A DNA stretch of 60,400 bases from CAZODA01 sp964578485 (GTDB lineage: Bacteria > Bacteroidota > Bacteroidia > Bacteroidales > Marinilabiliaceae): assembly GCA_964578485.1 (NCBI GenBank), contig CAZODA010000019.1:1-60400 (forward strand), written 5' to 3'. The stretch's first letter is position 1. Each line of letters opens with the position of its first letter. This document shows, piece after piece, positions 17,311-26,716 of this stretch. The notes beneath the pieces were generated by a model. It saw only the letters and a program-made list of their open reading frames with translations. It was not told the origin of the DNA and made no database searches. The translations under genes were made by a program, and so were the position numbers.

Positions 17311-18240
17311 ATGAAATTTTCTGTAACTGTTCTTGGAAGCAATTCGGCTTTACCTACATCAGAAAGATTCCCAACCGCTCAGGTACTTAATGTATCTGAG
17401 CGGTTTTTTTTAATTGATTGTGGTGAAGGAACCCAACTTCAATTAAGAAGGAACAGGATTAAAATGAACCGTATAAATCATATATTTATATCTCATTTGC
17501 ATGGTGATCATTGTTTTGGTTTAATCGGATTAATTTCTACTTATCGACTTCTTGGTCGCAAGTCGGATTTACATATTTTTGGCAGTTCCGATTTGGAAAA
17601 AATATTTCAGCCTTTGATAGATTATTTTTGTTCTGATTTAAGCTATAAAATTATTTTTCATAATATTGATCCTGATGTAAACAAGCTTATTTATGAAGAC
17701 AATAAAATAGAGGTTTCAACCATCCCCATGGAGCACAGAGTACCCACCTGTGGTTTTTTGTTTAGGGAAAAACCTCGGCAAAATCATTTGATCCGTGAAA
17801 TGATTGATTTTTATAAAGTGCCTATTAAAGTACTACATGAAATTAAAAGCGGAAAAGATTTTGTGACGGATGAAGGTGAAATTATTTCCAATGATAAATT
17901 AACCAAGCCTCCGGCACCACCTCGAAGTTATGCTTTTTGTTCCGATACAAAATACTCAGAAAAAATAATTCCTTTAATTCGAAATGTTGATTTATTGTAC
18001 CATGAAGCAACTTTTTTGGATGATAAAGAGGAACTTGCAAATTCAACTTTCCATAGTACTGCACGACAAGCAGCTTTAATTGCTAAGAAAGCTGAGGTAG
18101 GTTCTTTGATTATTGGTCATTTTAGTTCCAGGTATTATGATCTTGAGCCCTTTCTTACTCAAGCCCGGGAGGTATTTGCTGCCACCGAACTTGCCAGGGA
18201 AGGTGATATCTTTGAAGTGGAAATAAAACCATCGAAATAG
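17311..18240 (+). CDS. rnz: ribonuclease Z (tRNA 3' endonuclease)
   Basis: The 309-residue metallo-beta-lactamase-fold enzyme trims the 3' end of tRNA precursors. The zinc motif SHLHGDH carries H62, H64, D66 and H67. Further ligands are visible in MEHRVPTCGF, SDTKYSE, YHEATF and IGHFSSRY. Length is normal for the short form. The ATG is 6 bases after the STAS gene stop. Known Bacteroidota often keep a STAS gene before rnz. Confidence 0.95.
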   Translation: MKFSVTVLGSNSALPTSERFPTAQVLNVSERFFLIDCGEGTQLQLRRNRIKMNRINHIFISHLHGDHCFGLIGLISTYRLLGRKSDLHIFGSSDLEKIFQPLIDYFCSDLSYKIIFHNIDPDVNKLIYEDNKIEVSTIPMEHRVPTCGFLFREKPRQNHLIREMIDFYKVPIKVLHEIKSGKDFVTDEGEIISNDKLTKPPAPPRSYAFCSDTKYSEKIIPLIRNVDLLYHEATFLDDKEELANSTFHSTARQAALIAKKAEVGSLIIGHFSSRYYDLEPFLTQAREVFAATELAREGDIFEVEIKPSK

Positions 18241-18340
18241 ATTTTCTTGAAACATTTCACATTAACAATAACTCGTTTAAAAAGTATATAATAATCATAA
18301 GCTCAAAACAGTTTCTTAATTAACAATGAAAGATAGTTGA

Positions 18341-19960
18341 ATGAAAAAAAATCTTCTCCTTGCATATTTATTTATGTCAATAGCTTTTCTCCCGGTGAAT
18401 ACAGTGGTAGCTGCACTCCCTTCCGGTTTTTTTAATGTGAAAGATTATGGAGCGGTAGGCGACGGTAAAAACATTGACAGTGAAGCTATCAATAAAGCGA
18501 TTGATGCAGCTTCAGCTGCCGGAGGTGGAACGGTATATATTCCTGCCGGGACATATGGCTGCTATTCCATACGTCTGAAAAGCAATATATCATTATTCAT
18601 CGATCATGGAGCAGTGATATATGCGCTTGCCGCCACAGAAGCGAATGGCTATGACGCAGCGGAGCCTAACGCTTTCGATATGTATCAGGACTTTGGGCAC
18701 AGTCATTGGAAAAACAGCCTTATTTGGGGCATAGGACTACATGATATATCCATTATAGGATTTGGCTTAATTGATGGATCTGAAGGCCTGTCAAGGGGTA
18801 TATACCGTGCCGGAGCTATCTCTGTAGGCAACAAGGCCATTGCATTAAAGGAATGTCGAAATGTAAGCATTCGCGATGTTTCGATGTTGAAGTGCGGCCA
18901 TTTTGCTTTGCTTGCGACGGGTGTTGATAATTTGACGCTCGACAATATAAAAGTCGATACAAACAGGGATGCATTTGATATAGACTGTTGCTCGAATGTG
19001 CGTATTTCGAACTGTTATGTGAATACCCCTAATGACGATGCTATTGTGCTCAAAAGTTCTTATGCTCTTGGTTATTTAAAGGCTAGCGAAAATGTGACCA
19101 TCACCAATTGCCAAGTATCCGGCTATGATATAGGAAGTATGTTAGACGGGACATTCAAGAAAACGATATTAAAAGCGCCCGATGGCGATGGCCCTACAGG
19201 GCGCATTAAATTTGGTACCGAATCGAACGGCGGATTCAAAAATATTACAATATCCAACTGTGTATTTGATAATTGTCGGGGTTTGGCACTTGAAACCGTT
19301 GATGGTGGTATTATTGAAGATATCACGATAAGCAATATCTCGATGAGGGATATTACAAACGCGCCTTTGTATATACGTCTCGGAAATCGTGCACGCGGAC
19401 CGGAATCAACACCGGTAGGCATAATCCGAAGGGTGAAGATTTCAAATATGACAGTTAAAAATGCAGATGCGCGTTATGCTTCGATCATAGCAGGCCTGCC
19501 CGGACATCCAATCGAAGACCTTACACTTGATAATATTCACATAGAGTATAAAGGTGGACTTAGCATGGACGATGCAGCCAAGCAACCGGCTGAGCTTATC
19601 AATAATTTTTTTACAAGATCGATGCCTATAAGTGCGCGGGATCCTTATGATATACCCGAACGAGAAAAAGATTATCCTGAACCATCAACCTTTGGTATCC
19701 TGCCTGCTTATGGTTTATTTGTTCGTCATGCAAAAAACCTTGAAGTAAACAATGTCAATATTCATTTTATCAAAGAGGATACCCGTCCTGCCGTGGTACT
19801 TATGGATGTTGATGGTGCAAGGTTTTATCGTATGAAAGCTCAAAGAGTTGAAAATTCGCCGTTTTTTGTTTTACGTGATGTAAAGGATTTTTCAGCAGTG
19901 GATTGCTCAAACTTGAAAAATATAATAGTTCAGGAAGCCAAGGTACAGGATATAAAATAG
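18341..19960 (+). CDS. secreted glycoside hydrolase family 28 protein (polygalacturonase-like)
   Basis: The 539-residue product has a signal peptide (about 1-25), then the N-terminal pectate-lyase-like motif FNVKDYGAVGDGK (31-43) and a right-handed parallel beta-helix. Catalytic aspartates are likely those in TNRDAFDID (208-215) and NTPNDDAI (228-235), followed by IKFGTESNGG. It probably cleaves galacturonan or rhamnogalacturonan in pectin. It is isolated from the GH51 and GH78-like genes and has no SusC/D partners nearby. Its codons look richer in G and C than the flanking genes by eye, which would fit recent acquisition. This is not measured. Confidence 0.85.
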   Translation: MKKNLLLAYLFMSIAFLPVNTVVAALPSGFFNVKDYGAVGDGKNIDSEAINKAIDAASAAGGGTVYIPAGTYGCYSIRLKSNISLFIDHGAVIYALAATEANGYDAAEPNAFDMYQDFGHSHWKNSLIWGIGLHDISIIGFGLIDGSEGLSRGIYRAGAISVGNKAIALKECRNVSIRDVSMLKCGHFALLATGVDNLTLDNIKVDTNRDAFDIDCCSNVRISNCYVNTPNDDAIVLKSSYALGYLKASENVTITNCQVSGYDIGSMLDGTFKKTILKAPDGDGPTGRIKFGTESNGGFKNITISNCVFDNCRGLALETVDGGIIEDITISNISMRDITNAPLYIRLGNRARGPESTPVGIIRRVKISNMTVKNADARYASIIAGLPGHPIEDLTLDNIHIEYKGGLSMDDAAKQPAELINNFFTRSMPISARDPYDIPEREKDYPEPSTFGILPAYGLFVRHAKNLEVNNVNIHFIKEDTRPAVVLMDVDGARFYRMKAQRVENSPFFVLRDVKDFSAVDCSNLKNIIVQEAKVQDIK

Positions 19961-20004
19961 CGACTATTTATATTTCATTTTATACAACATTTTAAAAAAA
20001 ACAT

Positions 20005-20012
20005 TATATTTG
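20005..20012 (+). promoter_or_regulatory. candidate promoter -7 box of the GMP synthetase gene
   Basis: TATATTTG matches TAnnTTTG, about 42 bases before the likely start region at 20054. It fits the view that translation begins close to 20054, because an in-frame stop (TAA, 20039-20041) lies just upstream. No clear -33 box is visible. Confidence 0.45.
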
Positions 20013-20053
20013 CCCCTGATTTTAGTCTTTTCAAAATATAAAATAATCGACAG

Positions 20054-21586
20054 CTGAATCATAACAAAATTATTATTCTCGACTTCGGTTCCCCATATAC
20101 GCAATTAATTGCACGTAGAATAAGGGAAAATTATGTGTATTGTGAAATATACCCATATACGCAAGTGCCTAAATTGGATGAAACTGTCAAAGGTGTAATT
20201 TTATCGGGAAGTGAAATAGCTGTTAATGATAAAAATGCGCCAAAACCTGATTTATCTGCTATTTTAGCTCATTTTCCAATTTTAGGCATAGGATATGGAG
20301 CTTTATATATGGCACAATTACTTGGAGCTTCGATTGAAACAAATACTTCTAAAGGCTATAATAAAGAAAACTTAAAATATTTCAATAAAGAAAATCTACT
20401 TTTCACAAAAATTGAAGATAACACAGAGCTATGGATGCCTTTTGGTGATAAAATAACAAAACTTCCCAATGCTTTTGAGATAGTAGCGAGCAGCACAAAT
20501 AATGAAATTGCAGCTTATTATTTACCATCTAAAAATATTTACGGTCTTCAATTTCACCCTGAGGTAAATATCACTACTCAAGGGACTCAGATAATTAAGA
20601 ACTTTGTTGTTGATATTTGTTCTTGCGCTCAAAATTGGAGTCCTTCTGCCTTTGTTAAAAGTTCTATAAAGTCGCTTAAAGCTCGTTTAACTAACGATAA
20701 GGTTATACTTGGCTTATCGGGAGGGGTTGACAGTTCTGTAGCTGCTATCTTATTAAATCGAGCCATAGGCAAGAATCTCACTTGCATATTTGTAGATACC
20801 GGTCTTCTTCGGAAGAATGAATATTATCATGTTTTGGAATCATACAAAGATATGGGTTTAAATGTAATAGGCATAGACGCGAAGGACATATTTTTAAACG
20901 CATTAAAAGGCGTTCGCGACCCAGAAGAGAAAAGAAAAATAATTGGTCATCTTTTTATTGAAGTATTTGATAGTGAGGCAAAAAAGCTTCCTAATGTAAA
21001 GTGGCTTGCACAGGGAACTATTTATCCCGATGTTATTGAATCGGTTTCAGTATCGGGATCTTCTTTAACAATTAAATCTCATCACAATGTTGGTGGATTG
21101 CCTGAGAAAATGCATCTCAAGGTTATAGAGCCGCTTCGTTTATTATTTAAAGATGAAGTACGTAAAGTAGGTCATGAATTAGATCTTTCACCTACAATAT
21201 TAAATAGGCATCCTTTTCCGGGTCCCGGATTGGCAATTCGTATTTTAGGAGAAGTCAGCCATGAAAAGGTGGCGATTTTGCAGGAGGTTGATCATATTTT
21301 TATTGAAGGCTTGAAATCGGCTGATCTTTATGATAAAGTTTGGCAGGCCGGAGCGATTTTACTTCCGGTTCGTTCGGTTGGAATTACCGGACACGAGCGT
21401 ACTTATGAAAATGTTGTGGCTTTAAGGGCTGTTCAATCTGTGGATGGTATGACAGCAGAATGTGTAAATTTGCCTTTTGATTTTTTAACTTCTATATCTA
21501 ATGAAATTATAAAAAAAGTGAGTGGAGTAAATCGGGTCGTATATGATATTAGTTCAAAACCGCCTGCAACTATTGAATGGGAGTAA
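20054..21586 (+). CDS. guaA: GMP synthetase-like protein lacking the glutaminase cysteine
   Basis: GMP synthetase aminates XMP using ATP and ammonia released from glutamine. The frame is conserved back to NKIIILDFGS, upstream of the first GTG (20135), but no ATG, GTG or TTG exists between the stop at 20039 and that region. CTG 20054 is the only near-start codon and gives 510 residues, the normal length. The amidotransferase nucleophile motif is GIGYG instead of GICYG (Gly80, codon GGA), while His168 and Glu170 of the triad remain in FHPEV. The ATP-pyrophosphatase loop SGGVDSS (222-228) and the dimerisation domain (HPFPGPGL, ending PPATIEWE) look intact. It may be ammonia-dependent, partner-dependent or a decaying copy. 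Confidence 0.85.
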   Translation: MNHNKIIILDFGSPYTQLIARRIRENYVYCEIYPYTQVPKLDETVKGVILSGSEIAVNDKNAPKPDLSAILAHFPILGIGYGALYMAQLLGASIETNTSKGYNKENLKYFNKENLLFTKIEDNTELWMPFGDKITKLPNAFEIVASSTNNEIAAYYLPSKNIYGLQFHPEVNITTQGTQIIKNFVVDICSCAQNWSPSAFVKSSIKSLKARLTNDKVILGLSGGVDSSVAAILLNRAIGKNLTCIFVDTGLLRKNEYYHVLESYKDMGLNVIGIDAKDIFLNALKGVRDPEEKRKIIGHLFIEVFDSEAKKLPNVKWLAQGTIYPDVIESVSVSGSSLTIKSHHNVGGLPEKMHLKVIEPLRLLFKDEVRKVGHELDLSPTILNRHPFPGPGLAIRILGEVSHEKVAILQEVDHIFIEGLKSADLYDKVWQAGAILLPVRSVGITGHERTYENVVALRAVQSVDGMTAECVNLPFDFLTSISNEIIKKVSGVNRVVYDISSKPPATIEWE

Positions 21587-21845
21587 AAATCATACTTTTA
21601 TTTAACTTCTTTGTTAAAAATATTTAAACTTCAATTTTGAAGCCTTAACTGTTTTTGTGATGTAACCGTGACATTGCAGCTGATATCTATAGATATATGA
21701 AAAATTAAAATACTTTAAAATAGATTGTTTTTATAAATTTAAATATTAATGTTAACCTATTAAGATCTTTATTCGTAAACAGATTTTAGGTTCCTTTGTT
21801 GTGTTAATGGGCTTTGATAATTTGTTGTAACAAAATTCCACAGTG

Positions 21846-23423
21846 ATGAAGTATCGTATTATAATATTTTTGCTTTTTCCTTTTATATTTTTGAATGGGC
21901 AATCTTCTAAAATGGGGATAAGTGATATTCAGATAGCTTGGCATTTAATTAATAATTTTTATGTTGATTCTGTTGATAGTGAGATATTGGCACGTGAGGC
22001 TATTAAATCTATGCTTGTCAAACTTGATCCTCATTCAGTATTAATTCCGGCCGAAGAGGTAAAAGCAATGAATGAGCCTTTAGACGGTAATTTTGAAGGA
22101 GTTGGTATTGAATTTTCAATTTTAAAAGACACGCTAATAGTTATAACTCCTATAGTTGGAGGTCCTTCCGAAGAGGTTGGTATAAGAAGTGGCGACCGTA
22201 TTATTGCCATTGACGGAATAAATATAGCTTCTATAGGCTTAAAAAACTCTGATGTTTTTTCGATGTTACGTGGTAAAAAAGGCAGCAAGGTAGAATTATC
22301 TGTTTTAAGGAAGAATACCGGCCAGCTTTTAAGTTTCATTGTTACAAGGGATAAGATACCCATTTACAGTTTGGATGCTTCCTATATGGCAACACCCAAA
22401 ACCGGTTATATTAAATTAAGTCGTTTTAGTGCTACCACTCATAATGAATTTATATCAGCTATAAAAGACTTAAAGAGTAGTGGTATGGCTAATTTAATAT
22501 TGGATTTGCGTGGGAATGGTGGTGGTTATTTAAAAGCAGCTTTAGATATTGCAGATGAATTTTTTGATTCAAAACGTATGCTTCTTTATACCGAGGGTGA
22601 GCATATGAATCGTCGTGAACATAATTCAAGTCGTGGTGGGCTGTGGGTAACAGGAGAGTTACTTATAATTCTTGATGAGGGTTCGGCATCGGCCAGTGAA
22701 ATTGTAGCCGGTGCAGTACAGGATTGGGATAGAGGAGTTGTAATAGGAAGACGAAGTTTTGGCAAGGGATTGGTTCAACGGCCTTTTGGTCTTTCCGATG
22801 GGTCAGAAATTAGATTAACCATTGCAAATTATTATACTCCCTCGGGTCGCAGCATTCAAAAGCCATATAATAATGGTATTGACGAATACCGTTCTGAAGT
22901 TGGCTTGCGCTATTCCAATGGTGAACTTTCTGATGGTGAAAATTCATATTTGGATGATGCACAGCAATATGAAACTTTAATAAGTAAACGTCCTGTTTAT
23001 GGTGGAGGTGGTATAATTCCCGATGTTTTTGTTCCTATCGATACTTCATATTATTCAGATTATTATCGTAAGCTTGTAGCAACGGGATTGCTTAATCAGG
23101 TTGCAATGGCTTATACAGATCAACATCGATTTGAGTTGAAGGAGAAATATTTCAATTTTATAAGTTTTAATAAATTTTTTACAGTTGAAGATGATTTACT
23201 GCAATCATTAGTTCAAAGATCAAATGAGTTAGATATCATCTTTGATGAGCAACAATTTGAGATATCCGGGAACTTCATCAAAATGCAACTTAAAGCTCTT
23301 ATAGCACGTGATATTTGGGGAAGCAGTGAATACTATCAAGTTTTAAATCCAATGCTTACTGTTTTTACAAAAGCAATAGAACTGATTGAAAATCAAAACC
23401 TATATAGTGAAATATTAAATTAG
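21846..23423 (+). CDS. S41 family C-terminal processing protease
   Basis: The 525-residue protease has a signal peptide (about 1-19, ending LNGQ), a PDZ domain at about 80-155 and the S41 catalytic domain. The nucleophile Ser lies in EGSASASEI and the catalytic Lys in SFGKGLVQ. It is expected in the periplasm, degrading or trimming proteins from their C-terminus. ATG 21846 is preferred over the GTG just before it. It is followed 7 bases later by pnuC. The 259-base gap before it holds no gene I recognise. Confidence 0.93.
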   Translation: MKYRIIIFLLFPFIFLNGQSSKMGISDIQIAWHLINNFYVDSVDSEILAREAIKSMLVKLDPHSVLIPAEEVKAMNEPLDGNFEGVGIEFSILKDTLIVITPIVGGPSEEVGIRSGDRIIAIDGINIASIGLKNSDVFSMLRGKKGSKVELSVLRKNTGQLLSFIVTRDKIPIYSLDASYMATPKTGYIKLSRFSATTHNEFISAIKDLKSSGMANLILDLRGNGGGYLKAALDIADEFFDSKRMLLYTEGEHMNRREHNSSRGGLWVTGELLIILDEGSASASEIVAGAVQDWDRGVVIGRRSFGKGLVQRPFGLSDGSEIRLTIANYYTPSGRSIQKPYNNGIDEYRSEVGLRYSNGELSDGENSYLDDAQQYETLISKRPVYGGGGIIPDVFVPIDTSYYSDYYRKLVATGLLNQVAMAYTDQHRFELKEKYFNFISFNKFFTVEDDLLQSLVQRSNELDIIFDEQQFEISGNFIKMQLKALIARDIWGSSEYYQVLNPMLTVFTKAIELIENQNLYSEILN

Positions 23424-23430
23424 CCGGTTT

Positions 23431-24051
23431 ATGATTTTATGGCTTCAGCATAATTGGATGGAGTTAGCAGGAACATTGTTTGCCATTGGCTATATGTTAC
23501 TATCAATACGTGAAAATGTATTCTTATGGCTGATGGGCTTTCTTTCTTCTTTTATATATCTGATTATTTTTTACCGTTCACAATTATATGCCAACATGGC
23601 TTTGCAGTTTTATTATTTATTTATTAGTGTTTATGGTTGGTTTCATTGGATAGGTAAAAAAGAAGCTTCTCAAGCTATTGAAACTAATTTGCCTACAAAG
23701 TCAATATCTGTTAAATCGATGTTGGGATATATTTCCTTAATATTCTTAACATGTTTATCAATTATTCTGTTATTGCATTTTCTTCCCACTATGGTTGGTA
23801 TGGCTGACTCTGATCTTATGTTAGCTGATTCTTTTACAACTGCTGCCGGAATAATTGCAACCTGGATGTTGGCACGTAAGATATTACAAAATTGGTTAAT
23901 ATGGATAGTTGCTAATTCTGTATCGGTTCTAATGTATATTTATAAGGGCTTACATGTAACTTCCTTGTTGTATCTTTTATATTTGATTATGGCTGTTTTA
24001 GCCTATTTCAGATGGAAAAAGAATATGACGGAAAAATTAAAAACCATATAA
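23431..24051 (+). CDS. pnuC: nicotinamide riboside transporter, PnuC family
   Basis: The 206-residue membrane protein has about seven hydrophobic segments and the PnuC patterns G-x-x-x-x-W-L-M-G-F and YGWFHW. PnuC proteins carry vitamin precursors by facilitated diffusion, and trapping depends on phosphorylation inside the cell. The next gene encodes a NadR-like kinase. This makes nicotinamide riboside the likely substrate rather than thiamine, which related transporters (PnuT) take. It lies 7 bases after the protease gene. Confidence 0.9.
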   Translation: MILWLQHNWMELAGTLFAIGYMLLSIRENVFLWLMGFLSSFIYLIIFYRSQLYANMALQFYYLFISVYGWFHWIGKKEASQAIETNLPTKSISVKSMLGYISLIFLTCLSIILLLHFLPTMVGMADSDLMLADSFTTAAGIIATWMLARKILQNWLIWIVANSVSVLMYIYKGLHVTSLLYLLYLIMAVLAYFRWKKNMTEKLKTI

Positions 24052-24100
24052 TTTTTCATTTTGCCAGATATTAGGCTGTATTTTAACAATTAAATTTTTG

Positions 24101-24634
24101 ATGAAAACAATTGTAATTTCAGGTCCTGAGGCTTCAGGTAAAACAACTTTAACTGAGGAACTTGCAATTCGTTATAGTGGTCTTGCTATACCTGAATATG
24201 CCCGTCATTATGTTGAGCATCTAAAAGTGCCATATAATGAGAAAGATGTAGAAACAATTGGTTTACGTCAGTTGGCTGTATTTAAGAAAATTCGAAGAGA
24301 TTATTTTTCAAGCGATAAAATTATATTTTTTGATACTTTTTTAGAAATAACAAAAGTTTGGTTTCAGGAAGTATATTCATATAGTCCTTTGTGGATACAT
24401 CGTGCTATGTTAAATAATAAACCTGACCTTGTTCTACTTTGTCGTCCCGATTTGGAATGGATTTTTGATGGAGTTAGGGAAAACGAACATCGTCGCGAAT
24501 ATTTATTTAATTGTTATGCTGAAGAATTAACATATTATAAAATTCCCTATGTTATTGTTGATGGTTTTGGGGAATTTCGTACCTTAAAAGCTTTAGATTT
24601 AATTAATGAATATTTTAACATTTATCTAAAATGA
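24101..24634 (+). CDS. NadR-like ribosylnicotinamide kinase (AAA family ATPase)
   Basis: The 177-residue protein is the kinase part of NadR without the adenylyltransferase and DNA-binding parts. The P-loop reads SGPEASGKTTL and is followed by IPEYARHYVE, characteristic of this family. It would phosphorylate nicotinamide riboside to NMN, trapping what PnuC brings in. ATG 24101 is preferred over TTG 24098. The stop overlaps the ATG of the next gene (ATGA, 24631-24634), so the two are translationally coupled. Confidence 0.85.
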   Translation: MKTIVISGPEASGKTTLTEELAIRYSGLAIPEYARHYVEHLKVPYNEKDVETIGLRQLAVFKKIRRDYFSSDKIIFFDTFLEITKVWFQEVYSYSPLWIHRAMLNNKPDLVLLCRPDLEWIFDGVRENEHRREYLFNCYAEELTYYKIPYVIVDGFGEFRTLKALDLINEYFNIYLK

Positions 24635-25557
24635 ACAAACTAAGATATCCCTTGGAATTACGTGACATAATTAAAGAACTGTCAAAGGAGGAATCATACA
24701 AGTCGGTGTGTCACAGGCATTATCCTGATCTTCCTATGCCATCTATGAAAGTAATGCAGGAAATTGTGGATCTTCATCGCGAGATAATTTTTCCGGGTTA
24801 TTTTGGTGATTCACCAACCCGTCCCGGAAGTTTGGAGTATTATATGGGTGTAAATGTTGAGATGTTGTTTGAAAAGCTACGACATCAGATATTTGCAGGT
24901 CTTTGTTTTGGTTGCGATGATGCTGATGAATTTGTTTTGGTTGAAGGGAAGCAAAAAGCTACACAAATTGCTGTTGATTTTATATCCCTTTTGCCAAAAA
25001 TTCGCTATCTCATGTCAACCGATGTTGAGGCTGCCTATTTAGGTGATCCTGCAGCCAAAAGCAGAGCTGAGGTAATTTTTTGCTATCCTGCTATCAGGGC
25101 TATAACAAATTACAGAATTGCCCATGCCTTGCTTGAATTAGGTGTTCCGCTAGTACCACGTGCAATTTCCGAAATGGCTCATTCTGAAACCGGTATAGAT
25201 ATTCATCCGCGAGCAAAAATTGGTCACAGCTTCACTATCGACCATGGAACAGGAGTTGTTATTGGAGCTACATCCATAATTGGTAATAATGTTAAATTAT
25301 ATCAAGGTGTTACTCTTGGTGCAAAAAGTTTTCCTTTGGATGATAAAGGAAATCCCATTAAAGGCATTCCACGTCATCCTATTGTTGAGGATAATGTTAT
25401 AATTTATGCGCAGGCAACAATATTAGGACAAGTTACCATAGGAAAAAACTCTGTTATTGGAGGAAACGTTTGGGTTACCTCTGATGTTCCTGCCAATAGC
25501 AAGGTAGTTCAGAAGAAATTTCGCTCTTCAGGATTCATTGAAGGAGATGGTATTTAG
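24631..25557 (+). CDS. cysE: serine O-acetyltransferase
   Basis: The 308-residue enzyme acetylates serine, the first step of cysteine synthesis. A helical N-terminal half is followed by a left-handed beta-helix of hexapeptide repeats with SETGIDIHPRAKIG, the catalytic region DHGTGVVIGAT and a loop before GIPRHP. The longer N-terminal part matches the form found in Bacteroidota and plants' relatives more than the short EpsC type. The start overlaps the upstream stop by four bases. It belongs to the run protease-pnuC-kinase-cysE. Confidence 0.93.
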   Translation: MNKLRYPLELRDIIKELSKEESYKSVCHRHYPDLPMPSMKVMQEIVDLHREIIFPGYFGDSPTRPGSLEYYMGVNVEMLFEKLRHQIFAGLCFGCDDADEFVLVEGKQKATQIAVDFISLLPKIRYLMSTDVEAAYLGDPAAKSRAEVIFCYPAIRAITNYRIAHALLELGVPLVPRAISEMAHSETGIDIHPRAKIGHSFTIDHGTGVVIGATSIIGNNVKLYQGVTLGAKSFPLDDKGNPIKGIPRHPIVEDNVIIYAQATILGQVTIGKNSVIGGNVWVTSDVPANSKVVQKKFRSSGFIEGDGI

Positions 25558-25717
25558 GAAGTATATTATTTTATTTTAATTATTATTTTACAAAATATTA
25601 TTCATTTATTTTAGTAAATCAATAAATTAAACTATTTTTAAAAACTTTGATGTTTAAAATTTATTTAAAAAAGTTATAATTATTTAGTCATAAATATTGA
25701 ATAGTACACAAAATTTT

Positions 25718-25725
25718 TATCTTTG
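25718..25725 (+). promoter_or_regulatory. candidate promoter -7 box of siaB-siaC
   Basis: TATCTTTG matches TAnnTTTG. A TTGA lies about 18 bases upstream, near the -33 position. Transcription would start near 25733, leaving a short leader before ATG 25750. Confidence 0.5.
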
Positions 25726-25749
25726 TGTAGGAAATGATTTAATTAAAAC

Positions 25750-26295
25750 ATGGGATTTGATCTTAATAAGTGGATCTCACAAAAGATGCAAGGTGAAGTA
25801 GTTCTTGAATATTCCGGTGATATTACATCGGAAAGAATTGCTGAATCTTTGAATGAAATAGAGACAAATTTAAATTTAAAGAATGAAAAGAATCAAATCC
25901 GTAAAAAAGTCTACAATGTTTTTGTAGAATGTATTCAAAATTTATTTCATCATGTAGATACACCCCCGTCTTTTCCTAAGAGTGATAATGAAAGATTTGG
26001 TGTTATAATTTTGGCACGTGATCGTTCTTTTTACCGGATTTCTACCGGTAATTTTGTTAAATACGATAGGATAAGTGTAGTAAAAGACAGGATAGATCAA
26101 GTTAATTCGCTTTCAGACGAGGAATTAAGATCTATTTACCGAGAAATATTAGGGAGTGAGAGAATGAGTGTGAAGGGAGGCGGCGGGCTTGGAATTCTTG
26201 ATATTGTCAGAAAAACAGGGAACAAGCTTGAGTATGTAATTTATCCTTATGATGATGTTTATGTTTTTTTTGCTTTAGACGTTTATATTAGTTAA
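25750..26295 (+). CDS. siaB: SiaB family protein kinase
   Basis: The 181-residue protein has the GHKL ATP-binding pattern: an N-box with E60 and N64 (FVECIQN) and a glycine box KGGGGLGI (142-149). In Pseudomonas SiaB phosphorylates SiaC on Thr68 and so controls a diguanylate cyclase and biofilm formation. The next gene encodes SiaC, which supports the call. No PP2C phosphatase (SiaA) or cyclase (SiaD) is nearby, so the output here is unknown. Confidence 0.88.
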   Translation: MGFDLNKWISQKMQGEVVLEYSGDITSERIAESLNEIETNLNLKNEKNQIRKKVYNVFVECIQNLFHHVDTPPSFPKSDNERFGVIILARDRSFYRISTGNFVKYDRISVVKDRIDQVNSLSDEELRSIYREILGSERMSVKGGGGLGILDIVRKTGNKLEYVIYPYDDVYVFFALDVYIS

Positions 26296-26315
26296 ATAAT
26301 ACATGGTTGACCAAT

Positions 26316-26696
26316 ATGGAAACAATTATTCGTGAAGGGAGTAATAAAACTCCTTATGTTAGATTAGATGGTGAAAAGGGCTTAATTGAAATCAAAGGCC
26401 GTTCAATCCCTGAAAATTCCGTTGAATTTTATAAGCCTTTGATTGACTGGTTAGATTCGTATGGTGCAACACCTCTTGAGGCCACTAATGTTAATATTCA
26501 GCTTGAATATTTCAATACCAGTTCATCTAAATGTATTTTAGATATCTTCAAAAAACTGGAATTGATATACAAAAAAGGGAGTAAAGTACATATTAACTGG
26601 TATTATGAAGAAGATGATGAAGATATGTTTGAAGCAGGTGAAGATTATCAGTCAATTATCAATATCCCTTTTACTATGATTGAAATGGAAGAGTAA
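26316..26696 (+). CDS. siaC: SiaC family regulatory phosphoprotein (DUF1987)
   Basis: The 126-residue protein matches the DUF1987/SiaC family. With ATG 26316 as start, the motif FNTSSSK puts a threonine exactly at position 68, the residue phosphorylated in Pseudomonas SiaC. This favours ATG 26316 over TTG 26307. It lies 20 bases after siaB and ends the operon at a strong terminator. It presumably switches partners according to phosphorylation. The partner is not visible in the window. Confidence 0.9.
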   Translation: METIIREGSNKTPYVRLDGEKGLIEIKGRSIPENSVEFYKPLIDWLDSYGATPLEATNVNIQLEYFNTSSSKCILDIFKKLELIYKKGSKVHINWYYEEDDEDMFEAGEDYQSIINIPFTMIEMEE

Positions 26697-26716
26697 TTTA
26701 CATACTAAAATATGGT

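Noticed and set aside
20135..20137. GTG as the start of the GMP synthetase
   Set aside because: The conserved family N-terminus (KIIILDFGS) is encoded in frame before this codon, so the real start is upstream.
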